This document shows positions 26,353 through 39,776 of a stretch of 64,000 nucleotides of DNA, one piece after another. The DNA comes from Atrina japonica (lineage: Eukaryota > Mollusca > Bivalvia > Pterioida > Pinnidae): NCBI GenBank assembly GCA_030159075.1, contig BROG01000075.1:806501-870500 (forward strand), in the 5' to 3' direction. Below the pieces are notes generated by a model. That model worked only from the letters and a program-made list of their open reading frames with translations. It had not been told where the DNA came from and searched no databases. The position numbers were made by a program, and so were the translations under genes. Numbering within the stretch: position 1 is the first letter of the stretch; every line of letters begins with the position of its first letter.

Positions 26353-27748
26353 AGTAAGCTTTCAGTATTTTCAGTTTTTTATTTTTAAAGTACATGTACT
26401 ATTTGTATTATTTGGTTTTTATACTTTCAATTTTCTTTTTAATACTAATACTTTTTTGAAAATGTTTTTTCTTTATCATAACTAAAAATATTTTTTTCTT
26501 TCGTTTTTTTTCTAAACATCTTTTATCCTTTTTGTAAAATTATTATATTTTTTTATTATTGTTATTTTCATAGTTTAATATCTGATATTTAATCATTTTT
26601 GTTATGTCTTTGTTTTGTATTTTTATATTAAATTGTTGTTTATCTCAGGATATTATCTATTTTTTCTGTAAATTTTTTTTTATTTTTATTTGGTTTATTT
26701 TATCTACTTTTGTATCTTTTTTTTTTACTTGTTTTTAGCGTTGCGTTTTCTTTATTTTTTTTTTTTTTTGTCGCTTATTATCTTTATAATTCATTAATAT
26801 ATTTTTGATTTGTGTTTTCTTGATTTTAGCATTTGTTGTCTCTTTGTATTTTTGTTTTAGGTATTTTCTTAATCTTTCTTTTTTATATTATTTTTTGTCT
26901 AATAATTATTTTTAATATGTCGTGGTTTAATTTTTTCTCGTAATGTTGTTTACTTGTGAAAAATTTTTCTCGTTTTATATTTTTTTTTTCTAATTTTTGG
27001 GTTTTATTCTATTGTTTCTCTATATCTTCTTTTTTCTGTTTGTTTTCTATTATATAATTTTTTTATATATTTTGATGTTGTTTAGTTCATTTTTTTTACT
27101 TAATGTTCTCTGTTTATTGTTTACTTTTTTATTTTGTTTTTTGTTTTTTTTTATTTATATTAGCTAGGAATTTTTTTGTTTTTTTTGCTATTGTATCTTT
27201 TATCTTATAAAATTTTTATTTAGATTAATTTTTAATATTTTTTTTTTCTTTATTTTTGTCTAAAATTTTTTATGATCGTCTATTATCACCTTGGTTGACT
27301 TGTGTCTTTTTTTTTTTTTAATTTTATTGATTTGTGTGTTTGGCTTTCGCTTCCTTTTATGATATTCTTTTCTATAATATTCCCTTCTCTTTTTTGTTAA
27401 ATATTTTACTTGGTTAGTTGGATTATTTTTTATCTTTTTAATTGGTAGCATTGTTTTATATTTTAATTTTTAATTTCTTTTTTTATTTTTGCCTTATTTA
27501 GTGTTTTTTTTTAATAATTAAAATAGTACAATATATTTTTTTCCTCAATTCGTTTTATTAAAAAATAATAATTTGTTATTTTTTATGTTTATTAGTTTTT
27601 TTTTTTAGACTTTAATGTATCTTTTTTATTATTTAATTTTTTTTATATTTCGTTTACATTCTTGTTTTGGTTAATTATTATTATTATTTATTTTATTAGT
27701 AAGCTTTCAGTATTTTCAGTTTTTTATATTTAAAGTACATGTACTATT
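26353..27748. repeat. 1.3-kb T-rich tract between 51-bp direct repeats
   Basis: Nearly the same 51 bases (AGTAAGCTTTCAGTATTTTC then AGTTTTTTAT and AAAGTACATGTACTATT) stand at 26353-26403 and 27698-27748, differing at about one position. Between them the plus strand is overwhelmingly T with irregular A, G and C and no fixed unit. The minus-strand Lys-rich frame at 27260-27451 is composition only. Confidence 0.85.
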
Positions 27749-29139
27749 GTTTTCAAACGATTTATTATAATTTTTTTTATTTATTTTTCTTTACAATTGT
27801 TTTCAAACGTGTACAGTTTTATCAATTTACCCCACTTCAAAGGATTTTCTTAGCCTGTCTTATCATTTTCGGTCAATAAATTTTAGCGAAATGTATGATA
27901 AATGTATAACATGTTCTTATTTATTTGTATCCACTTGTCTAATTATACCTACAAACAAATAATGTATTATTACATATAAAATGTTGTTCTGGGTAATAAC
28001 GGTCTTGTTTACCTGAGATTTTTCACAGGGTCACTTCATTCGTTGTCTGGTTATCGTTCCGCGTTGGTAATAAATGACAAAACGGTTGTACTATTAACAT
28101 CCAGTATTTGTTTACCAATATGTACCGTGAGGTATGGATATTTTATGTGCAAGATATTAGACTCCTGGGAATAATATTTTGCAATGTTTCACCTATAACC
28201 TTAGATTCCTCCCCATCCTCATCCTCTACTTCTTCTTCTTCGTGTATATCTTTGTTACAATTACATGTATCTTAATTTATTAGATGATTAAGATGTATCT
28301 ATGATTTAAGTATGGAATATGGTATTAACAATACGAAACACGTTTGATAAGAAACATGTCTGTAATAAAATTTAAAGAAAGGTTTATCGGCTAAATGACT
28401 AGGAACAACAAAATGTCAAAATGACATACAAATTAACCTTGATGGATGCATGGGAATGAATTGTTTTGTCATGACTTCCTTATTTCCATGCATCCTATAT
28501 AATCGTTATGTATCTACATGTATTTGCCATTAGTGCAATTCACGCAATATTGTCATATTCATTCACTGTTTTCTTGGTTAAAACGTAATAATACTTATAT
28601 AACATAGCTATTGTCGTATTACATGTTCTTGAAGTATCTCAAGACAAAAGACAGATAGATATACATGTATTTTGATATGGGAGAGACAGTGGTGATTTTG
28701 TTGATCTTTTAAGTAGCAAAATAATAAATAACATCCAATAATTCATATTGAAATAGTGATTACCGTACCAATGCTGGAGTTAATATTAATAATAAACAGT
28801 GCGACATTTAAGTCCGGACAAGAGAAAGTCCAAACTTTTAGCTACTATTAGTAGTGGAACTCCATCATTTTGGTTGTAGATGGCGGCATCCATGACTAAA
28901 AACAAATATACTGAAATTCAGATTATACTTATTGGCACCTGTAAAGACATTGATTTTTAAACTTGAAAATCCCATGGGTTTGAGGTGAAGTTTTCATCCC
29001 TTTTGTAAATTCACCTGATAAAATCCTTTGGGCAATATTCCCCCCTATACCTCATGGTGGGGAAAAAAAATTCATGAATTTTCATGCCACATTTTATGTA
29101 TCGCCATGATAAATGATAAAATATGGATATAGAAGTAAT
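27749..29139. other. 1.4 kb with no gene seen
   Basis: AT-rich. A ~42-codon acidic minus-strand frame (28155-28281, with EEEEVEDEDGEE) is the only coding-like hint and lacks an ATG. Confidence 0.4.
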
Positions 29140-29345
29140 TATATAAAGCTAAAATAGTCATCTTTTTACAGTTGTTACTCTTAGACCGATTTTGCTATAC
29201 ATCTCGATTTATTTTTCGGCCTTGTATGATACCACTTTTTCTTCAGAAAATATACATGTATTTTTAATTGGAGTTCAACGGATGAAGAATAATTGACAGA
29301 AACGATCTTATTGAGGATTACAACTTTGGTATTATGTTTAGATGA
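29140..29345 (+). repeat. dispersed repeat B copy
   Basis: Starts AGCTAAAATAGTCATCTTTT, continues GGCCTTGTATGATACCAC and TTAATTGGAGTTCAACGGAT, and ends CAACTTTGGTATTATGTTT. A GAT microsatellite (29340-29362) follows at the 3' end, the usual place for a retroposon tail. Confidence 0.7.
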
Positions 29346-29362
29346 TGATGATGATGATGATG

Positions 29363-31034
<1,672 letters not shown>

Positions 31035-31522
31035 AGGAGAGAGTGAAATATGTGTCACCATATTGGATGTATATTTTATTATCTTCATATCCAACATATC
31101 CAAATTAATCCAGTTATACGCGTAAAAGATTTTTTTTCGAAAAATACAATTTCAAACTACCTATTTCAAAATCACATGTATTAACACAAGCATAGCTTGG
31201 TACTAGCCATAAACATTCTAGTACTATGTATCGTTATGTGATGGTGTGTAATAAACCATCTTATAAATAATTACAAGAATCAATAAAAGCGATTAGATTG
31301 CCGGTTTTACTATCGTAAAACAGTAGGGTCATTTTTCCGCCCAGACAGACTTCATTGTTTCGGGTTTTATTTTGCTCAATTCCCATTATACCACAGCATA
31401 CTGACAATAGAAAAACAAAGAAAGAAGAAATAGTTTAGCGGCTTGATGATTTATATGCAAAAATGACATGTCTGCAGAGTACTTAAGAGTGTTGATCTTA
31501 ATGATTCACCGTGACACATGTA

Positions 31523-31567
31523 GGGGCGGGCTTTTTGTTATTGTTGTCGAAGTCTCATATAAAAGGG
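31523..31567 (+). promoter_or_regulatory. promoter of the small secreted peptide gene: GC box and TATA box
   Basis: GGGGCGGGC at 31523-31531 and CATATAAAAGGG at 31556-31567, about 25-35 bases before the predicted transcription start. The TATA match is near-consensus and is followed by a short leader exon with a strong donor. Confidence 0.7.
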
Positions 31568-31589
31568 TCCTCTGATTGCCTGTATATCA

Positions 31590-31635
31590 TAGACCAGCTG
31601 ATCTTGAAATCACTAACAGCATTAACAGTATTCAC
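31590..31635 (+). other. 5' UTR exon of the small secreted peptide gene
   Basis: The leader from the predicted start (~31590) to the donor CAC|GTAAGT at 31636. It contains no ATG. The start is placed by its distance from the TATA box. Confidence 0.6.
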
Positions 31636-33732
31636 GTAAGTGGATTTACGTATTTGTAAATATATTTCCAACTAGAGGAACTAGATATACAAACTTTATA
31701 GCGGTTTGTTATAAATAATATTATCTTTGTTTTTATTGTCATACTATAGTTTTGTTCGCTCATTGTTTTCAATTTCAGATGTTTTATTGCTTTAATAATT
31801 GTTAAAGTATTATTATCAGTATTATCATTATTTCAAACAAGTAAATGACTCTTTTGACGTTATATAAACGAATATATTTCACAATTTAATATGATACATG
31901 TATAAATTATCTTAGATAATGATGTGGTACTATCTAAGAATTTCTCGTTTCATCGTCCAAAATTATAAACTCGAATTTTAGACTTATTCTTTTATTGAAT
32001 TACCAATATTTGTGCACAGGACAATGGTTTAAAATTCTAATTTTTATGAATCCCGATTTGAAGTTTAACTAAAACCTTTTTCTTTAACAAAAGTATGTTA
32101 ATTTGATTGATAAGATTGAATTATACTTATATTATATAGCTGATTTTATTCAAGGACATATTAATTCCAAGTTTAAATTCTGTTCGCGGCAAATTCGAAG
32201 TCACGAAGTAAATACACTAAATATAAGTAGATGATAAAAATAACTTTAAATTATATTCTGATGGTTTGTGGGTTCGGGGATATCTAAATCTTGTCTTGTC
32301 CCTTGTTTCAAAGAAAAAGTTCTAAGTGCAAAATATTCCTTACATAATAAACTAAGTACAATATGAAACAACATAAATGATCATTGTTTGTGAATAATGC
32401 AAATAACTTTCAGGCGCGATAACTCGTACAGACAAACTTTGGAATACCGTTACATAAATCTTATATGTACAGATTGCCTTTCTGACAAGTTGATAGTGAT
32501 TTATTTCGGCTATGAAGAAAAAGGTACTTAGATTGATTGATGTCTAAAATGAAGTAAATCAAATGCAAACATTCCAAATCATATCAATATAGAAAAGATC
32601 TCATAGTGTCTGTACAGATGCAGTTATGGAATATTTGTTTATGTTTAAATAATTTATTCAAAGATGACATAAAAGTGATATCCTAAAGAAACATATCCGG
32701 TAAATGTCGGTTGCGCTAGGTGATATATTAATTCCAATTATTCAACTAATGTAGGGTAATTGCATATCTTAAATGCTTAGATCAATAGATGCAAAGATAA
32801 AACACTTGTTGCTTGTAATTTAAGAATGATCTGCTTTTATTTCGGGCAGTTAAATGTAATGAAATAAGCTCATAAGTAACTGTAATGAAATTCACATCAA
32901 TGTACTTTCAGTTTTTATCCGAAAAAATATTTGAACATAATTCAATTTGCTTTATACCTCATGTATGAATTGCGTCATGTTTTCAGTTTTTTATTTACCA
33001 GGGGTTTTACCAAAAGTAAGAACATTTTCGGTAAAACCCATGTAAATAAAAAAAAAGTGAGAACATGATTTGTAAAAAAAAGTGTACACGTCATTTCAGT
33101 CAAGATCAGTTAGACACATATTATAGCTTATAGATTCTATTTTATAGGTTATAATATCTATTATAGGGTTATAGGCTCGTGATTCCTCAAAGTGTTTTAT
33201 AAAATGGCTGGTATATTGATTTCAATGGCGTACTTGTGTGCATATTTTTTCTACATAAGATTCAATACAACATGACATATACAACATGTATATAGATAAA
33301 GATATATTAGGTTTACCAGCACTTACATATTTTGTTATAAACTACCGAAAAAGTCAAAGCAATGATAGATAGTTAGAACGGGCTAACTTTGAAATCGGTC
33401 TAATCAAAAATAAATCATACGATTACATTTTTATTATTCGTTACAAAATTCCATCCTGCCCACGAATAACAAATATGTATGATTAAATCCATGTAGATCC
33501 CTACCAAGTTTGTACAGTATTTTATGTAACTGGGCATGCTTGTAATAAACATTAAATGCAGAACAATTTCAGCGTGAAATTGACTTAAATACGTGATAGA
33601 AGATTGTGTTTCATATTCTAAAATCATCAGACAATTTATCACAACGTATAGCGTGATTTATCTATGCATGCATTTTGTAAAAGAAATACATGTATATGTT
33701 TTTTTCTGATAAGCTTATTTTCTTTACAACAG
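31636..33732 (+). other. intron 1 of the small secreted peptide gene
   Basis: 2.1 kb from GTAAGT to the acceptor TTTCTTTACAACAG (ending 33732). It contains a foldback MITE (32990-33075) and no other recognised feature. Confidence 0.6.
32990..33075. mobile_element. foldback MITE, family 2, copy 2
   Basis: TTTACCAGGGGTTTTACC is paired with GGTAAAACCCATGTAAATA, followed by AAAGTGAGAACATGAT, the outer motif of the copy at 24962-25064. Inserted in intron 1 of the secreted peptide gene. Confidence 0.65.
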
Positions 33733-33744
33733 TACATCACAAAG

Positions 33745-34108
33745 ATGCTCAGGATTTTGTGTTTGATGCTTCTCCTTGTGATCTTCATCATCAGTCAAGC
33801 ATCTGCATACATTATCTACAGACTCCCAAGATACGTCCCGTATAGACGGTTTTACACGTTAGATGGCGTTGATGATGACAACATTGTTTATTATCACGGT
33901 AAGCGTGACTTTCAAACAAAAACGGAAAAACGAAGGTTTTATAAGCGTAATTTATTTCCTTTTTACAATACCATTTTACAAGACTGTGTCAAATGCTATG
34001 TTTTTGTTTGAAGATAACATTAATTTAAACACTCTAGAAGAATGCTTCAATTCATACTATATGCGGTATATATTTTTTAATCTTAATTCTTCATCTATTC
34101 CAGGCTAA
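33745..34108 (+). CDS. 52-residue secreted tyrosine-rich peptide precursor (novel)
   Basis: The coding exon 33745-33898 follows an acceptor (CAG at 33730-33732) twelve bases upstream of the ATG. It is joined across a ~205-base intron (GTAAGC at 33899 to TTCCAG ending 34103) to GC TAA. The product begins MLRILCLMLLLVIFIISQAS and has a clear signal peptide with likely cleavage after ASA (residue 21). The mature part is 31 residues, starting YIIYRLPRYVPYRRF and ending DDDNIVYYHG, with seven tyrosines, basic in its first half and with an acidic DGVDDD patch later. There are no cysteines. The C-terminal glycine could serve for amidation. If intron 2 is retained, translation runs on as HGKRDF..., giving a Gly-Lys-Arg amidation and cleavage site and a longer precursor ending near 34011. 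It is likely a secreted peptide (signalling, defence or matrix), but I recognise no family and assign no function. Complete gene: TATA box, leader exon, two coding exons and polyA signal. Confidence 0.72.
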
Positions 34109-34333
34109 TTCCGGAAAGAACTCATCTGTTCCGTTGTTGTTTTGTTGTGTTGGATAGTATCATAAATCATCAGTCTCGCCAAGTGGATATTATGTCGTCT
34201 GCATAGTGTTGATCTGTGTTCTGTAACTTTGCGTCTTTAAACTCATCAACTGTCTGATTTCTCTTTAAATCCTAATTTCTACATACAGCACATTTATTCT
34301 GTGATTGGGGAAAGAGTAATGTATGATTATTTA

Positions 34334-34339
34334 AATAAA
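34334..34339 (+). terminator. polyadenylation signal AATAAA
   Basis: AATAAA about 225 bases after the stop codon of the secreted peptide gene, with a T-rich stretch after 34355. It marks the probable 3' end of exon 3. Confidence 0.6.
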
Positions 34340-34582
34340 ATACATGTACATTAAATATTTTGCCTTTGGTTTTTCTTGTATTGTGCCCATCGAAATGAGA
34401 TGTATTGAACAATATAGTCTAATGGCATAAATGTTTTGAGCGTGTTGAACATATCCGGGAGAATTGTTTCACAGTGTCATTCAATAAATAAATGCAAAAT
34501 ATGTTTAAAGTTTTAGGCCCACAGATGAAAACAAGGTCGAAGCCAGGACTTCAAGTCAAATGGGTGCATACCTTCGTTGAGC

Positions 34583-34843
34583 TTAGACAGGTGCAAAACG
34601 TTTGGTATTTGATATTAATTTTCTGTATTTTTTAGAAAAAGCAAAGGCTTTAATAATTTTGCTGCTCCTTGAATCTGTTTCTGGATAATAGCGGAGATTT
34701 TTATTGGTTTTACCAACTTCCGGTAAATCAAATAGTGGAATATGATACGTCCGACAAATATTCGGCGTCATGTCGGCAAATATAGGAAATGCGTATACAT
34801 TGAAATCTCTTGCTAAATTCAAAATGTTACGAACCTGTAACAC
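34583..34843 (-). pseudogene. possible LINE-1-type ORF1 fragment
   Basis: A minus-strand frame with ILNLARDF, FPIFADMTPNI and LRYYPETDS...KAFAFSKKYRKLI, loosely resembling the RNA-binding C-terminal half of L1-type ORF1 proteins (the FPD.T/S...YPA.L pattern). There is no flanking ORF2. Weak resemblance; it could be chance. Confidence 0.25.
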
Positions 34844-34904
34844 AGGTTCTTACATTTAAAGATAATAATAGCGATACAGAAAAAAACATTGGAAACTGAT
34901 TATG

Positions 34905-36290
34905 GTATCATATTATATCTAAAACCGAACACGGATACAAGAAAGATATGAAGATATCCAAAACAGAACGCGGATACAGAAAGACATGATAATATCTAAA
35001 ACCGAACACGGATACAAAAAGACCGACGCCTAAAACTGGTCATGATATCATAATATCTAAAACCGAACATAGATACAAGAAATGCTTAATAATATCTAAA
35101 ACCGAACACTGACACAGAAAGTCGGAAGCCTAAAACTGGTTATGATAACGTAATATCTAAAACCGAATACAGAATTTTGCATATGGATTTTAAAAACTAA
35201 TACAGGCATAACTTTTCGATTGATAACATCATGATATGAAATAAAAAGTATCGTTGATTAAGAAAGACCAAAGCTTATAACTGGTCATGATATCATAATA
35301 AATAAAACCGTACACAAATAAAGAAAGACATAATAACTAAAACAAACCACAGATACACAATGATATAATTACTAAAACCGTACACAGATACAGAACGACT
35401 AAATAACTAAAAACGAACACAGATACAGAATGATTAAAGCCTGAAACTGGTCATAATATCCAAAACTGAACACAAATACATAAAATCATAAGCCTGAAAC
35501 TGGTCATAATAACTAAAACTGAACACTAATACAGAATTATATAAGTCATAATATCTAAAATTGAACAATGATACAGAAATACATAAACCTGAAACTGATC
35601 ATAATATCTAAAACTGAAAACTGATACAGAAATACATAAGCTTGAAACTGGTCATAATATCTAAAACAGAATACTGATACAGAAATACATAAGTCTGAAA
35701 CTGATCATAATATCTAAAACTGAATACTGATACAGAAATACATAAGCCTGAAACTGATCATAATATCTAAAACTGAACACTGATACAGAAATACATAAGC
35801 CTAAAACTTGTCATAATATCTAAAACAGAATACTGATACAGAAATACATAAACCCGAAACTGGTCATAATATCTAAAATCGAACACAGATAAAGAAAGAT
35901 CTGAGACGTTGAGACGTCTGTACCAATTGTGACGAGGATACACTCCTCACGTATTTCATTGGACATCCTATTGATTTATACTTTGGTATCTGAAATTTTT
36001 ATATTTTATACTTGACTGTGGACTCACGGCGGGTGTGTCCGGTCCTCCATGGCACCTGATCCCATCTCTTTGTTTCCAGAGGTCCGTGTTTGTCCATTTT
36101 AACGGAATTGTATCTATGTCCTGGACATTCTATTGATTTATACTTTGGTATCTGAGATTTTTTATATAATATCTAAAACTGAACACTGATACAGAAACAC
36201 ATGATATCTAAAACCGAACAGTGACAGAGAAAGCTGTATCTAAAACTGAAACAGAAAGACTTGTCATGATATGCCTAAAACCTGGGATAT
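34905..36290. repeat. ~53-bp minisatellite array, interrupted by a retroelement
   Basis: Irregular units of CATAAGCCTGAAACTGGTCA plus TAATATCTAAAACTGAACAC plus TGATACAGAAATA. The left part (34905-35300) is diverged and the right part (35540-35900) more regular. The array resumes at 36170-36290 after the Penelope-like fragment. Confidence 0.85.
35905..36170 (+). repeat. Penelope-like 3' fragment F inside the minisatellite
   Basis: The 3' block (GAGACGTCTGTACCAATTGT, TGACTGTGGACTCACGGCGG) ends with TATACTTTGGTATCTGAGAT. An extra copy of the terminal ~48 bases lies inside it at 35968-36012, between the ATTGGAC and TTGACTG parts that are contiguous in the copy at 21250-21290. Confidence 0.8.
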
Positions 36291-36483
36291 ACCTAGTTTG
36301 AAGACTCTAAATGAACATTATACCTCGATTTCTCTGATTATAATTTACTTAAAGTTTATTTGTTTTTTACTAGAAACCTTCAGTAGCTCCCATGCCGCTT
36401 CAGTGATTTAAAAGCATTTCACGTGGAATTGTGTGTGTTATGATAGAAGGATTCCATTTACAAAGTGTGGATTCAATAGCTAA

Positions 36484-36874
36484 AAATGTCTTCCCAACCT
36501 TTTTGGGTGGTTTTCTCGCGGACTGTATAATTATATGTCATGTTATAGTATTATGACAATATGGTATCGATATCTTTCGTCATTTTCTTTGAATAAAATT
36601 AGAATATCTGCATATAGTTTCGATTTTTTTCTGATTCACGGATTATGTGACGATGTTTATCTACTGACAGATGTCAACACTTTTTCATGTGGTGTATTTA
36701 TTAACACGTTTTCATATCATTCACCTATCTGTTTTGTATAACTTTCAATGTATTTTATGTAACTTTCAAGTCCTCTGAAGGTCAAGGTCGATTTATTGTT
36801 ATTAGATGTCTAAAAAAATGTCTTCCCAACCTTTTTGGGGTGGTTTTCTCGCGGTCTGTATAATTATATGCCCC

Positions 36875-36918
<44 letters not shown>

Positions 36919-37120
36919 TTTCATGTTTATAGTATTATGACAATATGGGTATCGATATCTTTCGTCATTTTCTTTGAATAAAATTAGAATATCTGCATAT
37001 AGTTTCGATTTTTTTCTGATTCACGGATTATGATGACGATGTTTATCTACTGACAGATGTCTTAACACTTTTCATTTATCTGTTTTGTATAACTTTCAAT
37101 GTATTTTAGATGTCGATTTA
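36484..37120. repeat. ~300-bp direct duplication with a poly-C run in copy 2
   Basis: Copy 1 (36484-36770) and copy 2 (~36812-37120) share AATGTCTTCCCAACCTTTTT, TATCGATATCTTTCGTCATT and TATCTACTGACAGATGTC. Copy 2 has a ~40-base C run (36872-36915) and several one-base length changes. Confidence 0.85.
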
Positions 37121-37551
37121 TTAGATGTCGAAGTAAATGTGTAAGGTGGATTGGCGAAAACGCAGAATTTATTAATAAATCTTTGACAGCAAATAGCTAT
37201 ATGTTATCTGTATGTCTAGACAACACATAATAATTATAATTTGTGAAATGAAGTCAACCATAGTGTAGAGAGTTAGTTCAATGTTAAAGGATATAGTGTC
37301 ACCATTTTGTCTTGTTTCAGAAGGATTCAATGATTCAAAATGAAAAGAAAATGTGCAATATTGATAAGACATAGCAGAAAGAGTAAGAAACACGCATAAT
37401 TGTATTCCCAAGGCCTGCTATTTTCATGTTGTCAATTTTTAATATTTACAACGTAACGCTATGATGAAATGATTCTTTTACGAAAATAAAGTTGACAAAT
37501 TAATTTATTGTGTAACTGAGCACATACTGAAAGATAACATACAGGTGTAAA
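37121..37551. other. no gene seen
   Basis: AT-rich. No recognised feature. Confidence 0.4.
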
Positions 37552-37925
37552 CAGAGCATTAGAGCTGAAATACATAAATCACTCAAGGGCACATTGTATC
37601 AAAAGATTGTATCAACAGAGTATTCTAGCTGAAATACATAAATCACCCAAGGGCACATTGTATCAAAAGATTGTATCAACAGAGCATTATAGCTGAAATA
37701 CATAAATCACCCAAGGGCACATTGTATCAAAAGATTGTATCAACAGAGCATTATAGCTGAAATACATAAATCACCCAAGGGCACATTGTATCAAAAGATT
37801 GTATCAACAGAGTACTCTAGCTGAAATACATAAATTACCCGAGGGCACATTGTATCAAAAGATTGTATCAACAGAGTAGTCTAGCTGAAATACATAAATC
37901 ACCCAAGGGCACATTGCATCAACAC
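37552..37925. repeat. 64-bp tandem array, about six units
   Basis: Unit contains AGCTGAAATACATAAATCAC, CCAAGGGCACATTGTATCAA and AAGATTGTATCAACAGAGCA. Units are nearly identical, indicating recent expansion. Confidence 0.95.
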
Positions 37926-38709
37926 CTTGTGGGTCATTATTGTATCCAATCTTATTCAAGAAAACCAATACATAACATATTTCAGACTTATATTTTTTAA
38001 TTCAAATTATCTTCACATAATTTAAAGATAAAGAGAGGGTAATTTAATATAGAATTGCGTTCTAGCAAACTTTGAACAAATTGTTATTTGAATGTTATAA
38101 AGGATGCGTTTTACTTTATTCTTAAGTACTCTTCTTAAAATAAGTTTACGAAAAATACATATAAAATGATATTTTTACACCCTACTTTATTGCACTGGAA
38201 ATTATCATTCGCTACGGGAGTAAAAATAACTTTTACTGAGGAATCAGCTCTAGTTGAAATATTTCTATGTATCTACCCATCGGCTTCTGCACGGTTACCT
38301 CTATTGATTTAGAAGGAACAAACTCTTAATTAAAGTTAACCGTTATTTAATCAAGCAGATCCTGATGGAAAGTGACAGACAATAATTTCTTTTTTAAATG
38401 AAAAAATAACCAGACTTGGATACAGTAAAACACTATAAAAACATGTAACAACTTTTAATAAGTGTTCAAATAGTGTAAAATTTTACGATCATGAATAAAA
38501 TAGAAAATCTGAAAATAGCTAGATATCAACATCGGATTTTGGTAAAGTAAATAAATGAAATAATTGCTAAACAGTACAATACATTTATTTATACTTTTTC
38601 TCGGTATTTAAGATATTGTTAATAAGATGATCTTCGAGTCGGTCTGTGTTACATAATATTGAATAATGTTATTTGTATTGTTTTACACATGATGTTTACT
38701 TGAGATTCT
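37926..38709. other. no gene seen
   Basis: AT-rich. No recognised feature. Confidence 0.4.
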
Positions 38710-38720
38710 ATGTATATGAT

Positions 38721-38993
38721 CAGTCGGTAGCGCGCTCGACTCTGGATCGTGAGGTCGTGAGTTCGAGTCCCGCCGGCGACAGGTTGGTTTCCTGTCTTTC
38801 GGATGAGACAGTAAAAGCTGGAGGTCCCGTGTCACAGTAGGTGTTGGCACGTTAAAGAACCCTACTGCTCAATGGCCGTAAGTGCCGAGCATAACCCAAA
38901 ATTTGAAGCCCTTCACCGGCATTTGGTGACGTCTCCATATGAGTGAAATATTCTCGAGTGGGACGTTAAACAACAATAAACAAACAAATAAAC
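38721..38993 (+). mobile_element. tRNA-derived SINE with 11-bp target duplication
   Basis: The head shows an A-box-like CAGTCGGTAGCGCGCTC and a B box GAGTTCGAGTCCC. The body continues GGTTGGTTTCCTGTCTTTCG, GGCACGTTAAAGAACCCTAC and GAGTGGGACGTTAAACAACA, with an AAAC-rich tail. Perfect ATGTATATGAT duplications at 38710-38720 and 38994-39004 prove insertion by target-primed reverse transcription. Best preserved of the three copies in the window. Confidence 0.92.
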
Positions 38994-39004
38994 ATGTATA
39001 TGAT

Positions 39005-39776
39005 ATCACTTGCATTTCATTTCGTTATAACTATATACTGTTGACATATGATTCCATTGCTTTGTGGTGTGCATTCGAGCTTGTATCACATAATATTGCA
39101 CTATGTATTTACTATTCCATACTCATGTCCCTCGTCAATATCCAATTTTGGTTAATAGATAATGAGTACTCGTTTTCGGTTTGCCGTGATTTGAAATGAA
39201 TCAAAGGAACTTATGTACAGCGTAGTTGCGCTTTAAATAACACTAATATTGGCACTCTAATTTTGTGTCTATGTTATACCGACTGGTTTTCTTATTTGTT
39301 GTGCTTAATGCTTTAGATATACTCATGCTTGCATGCTGTGTATATATGCATGATATCATTTGAAATTTATCGGTGATAATCATCATGATGATTTCTATTA
39401 AACCAGATTCAGTACGGTTTTGTGGTGAGTATGCGTGCTTGTAATGAACTTGTATCGATTGGTATCGCATATACATCAATGTATTTATGCTTACTATTTC
39501 ATACTTATATGTAAGCGTATTTGCGCTTTAAATAACACGCAAACTATTCACATTTAAAAAAAATTGTATTAGCTTTCTAATTGTGTGTTATATTATGCTA
39601 AAAATGTTTTATTCACATGTCTACCTGCACTTTTTTTTCATGACTCCATGATAATCATATTCTCTCTAGAAACCAGTTTCAGTGTTTCTGCGATGTACAT
39701 ACAGTACATACTTGTATTATATCGTTATAAATCAATGTATAGATGCTTACGATTGCATACATATATTCAGCTATAT
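39005..39776. other. no gene seen
   Basis: AT-rich, with loosely repeated phrases such as GCGCTTTAAATAACAC (near 39230 and 39524). No gene recognised. Confidence 0.4.

Noticed and set aside
27260..27451. Lys/Arg-rich minus-strand frame
   Set aside because: Direct consequence of the T-rich tract on the plus strand.
28155..28281. Acidic EEEEVEDEDGEE minus-strand frame
   Set aside because: Lacks an ATG and convincing splice sites. CTT-rich plus-strand DNA gives such runs by chance.
38721..38790. Functional tRNA gene
   Set aside because: A and B boxes are present, but the acceptor stem does not close and the sequence runs on into a SINE body with a tail and target duplication.
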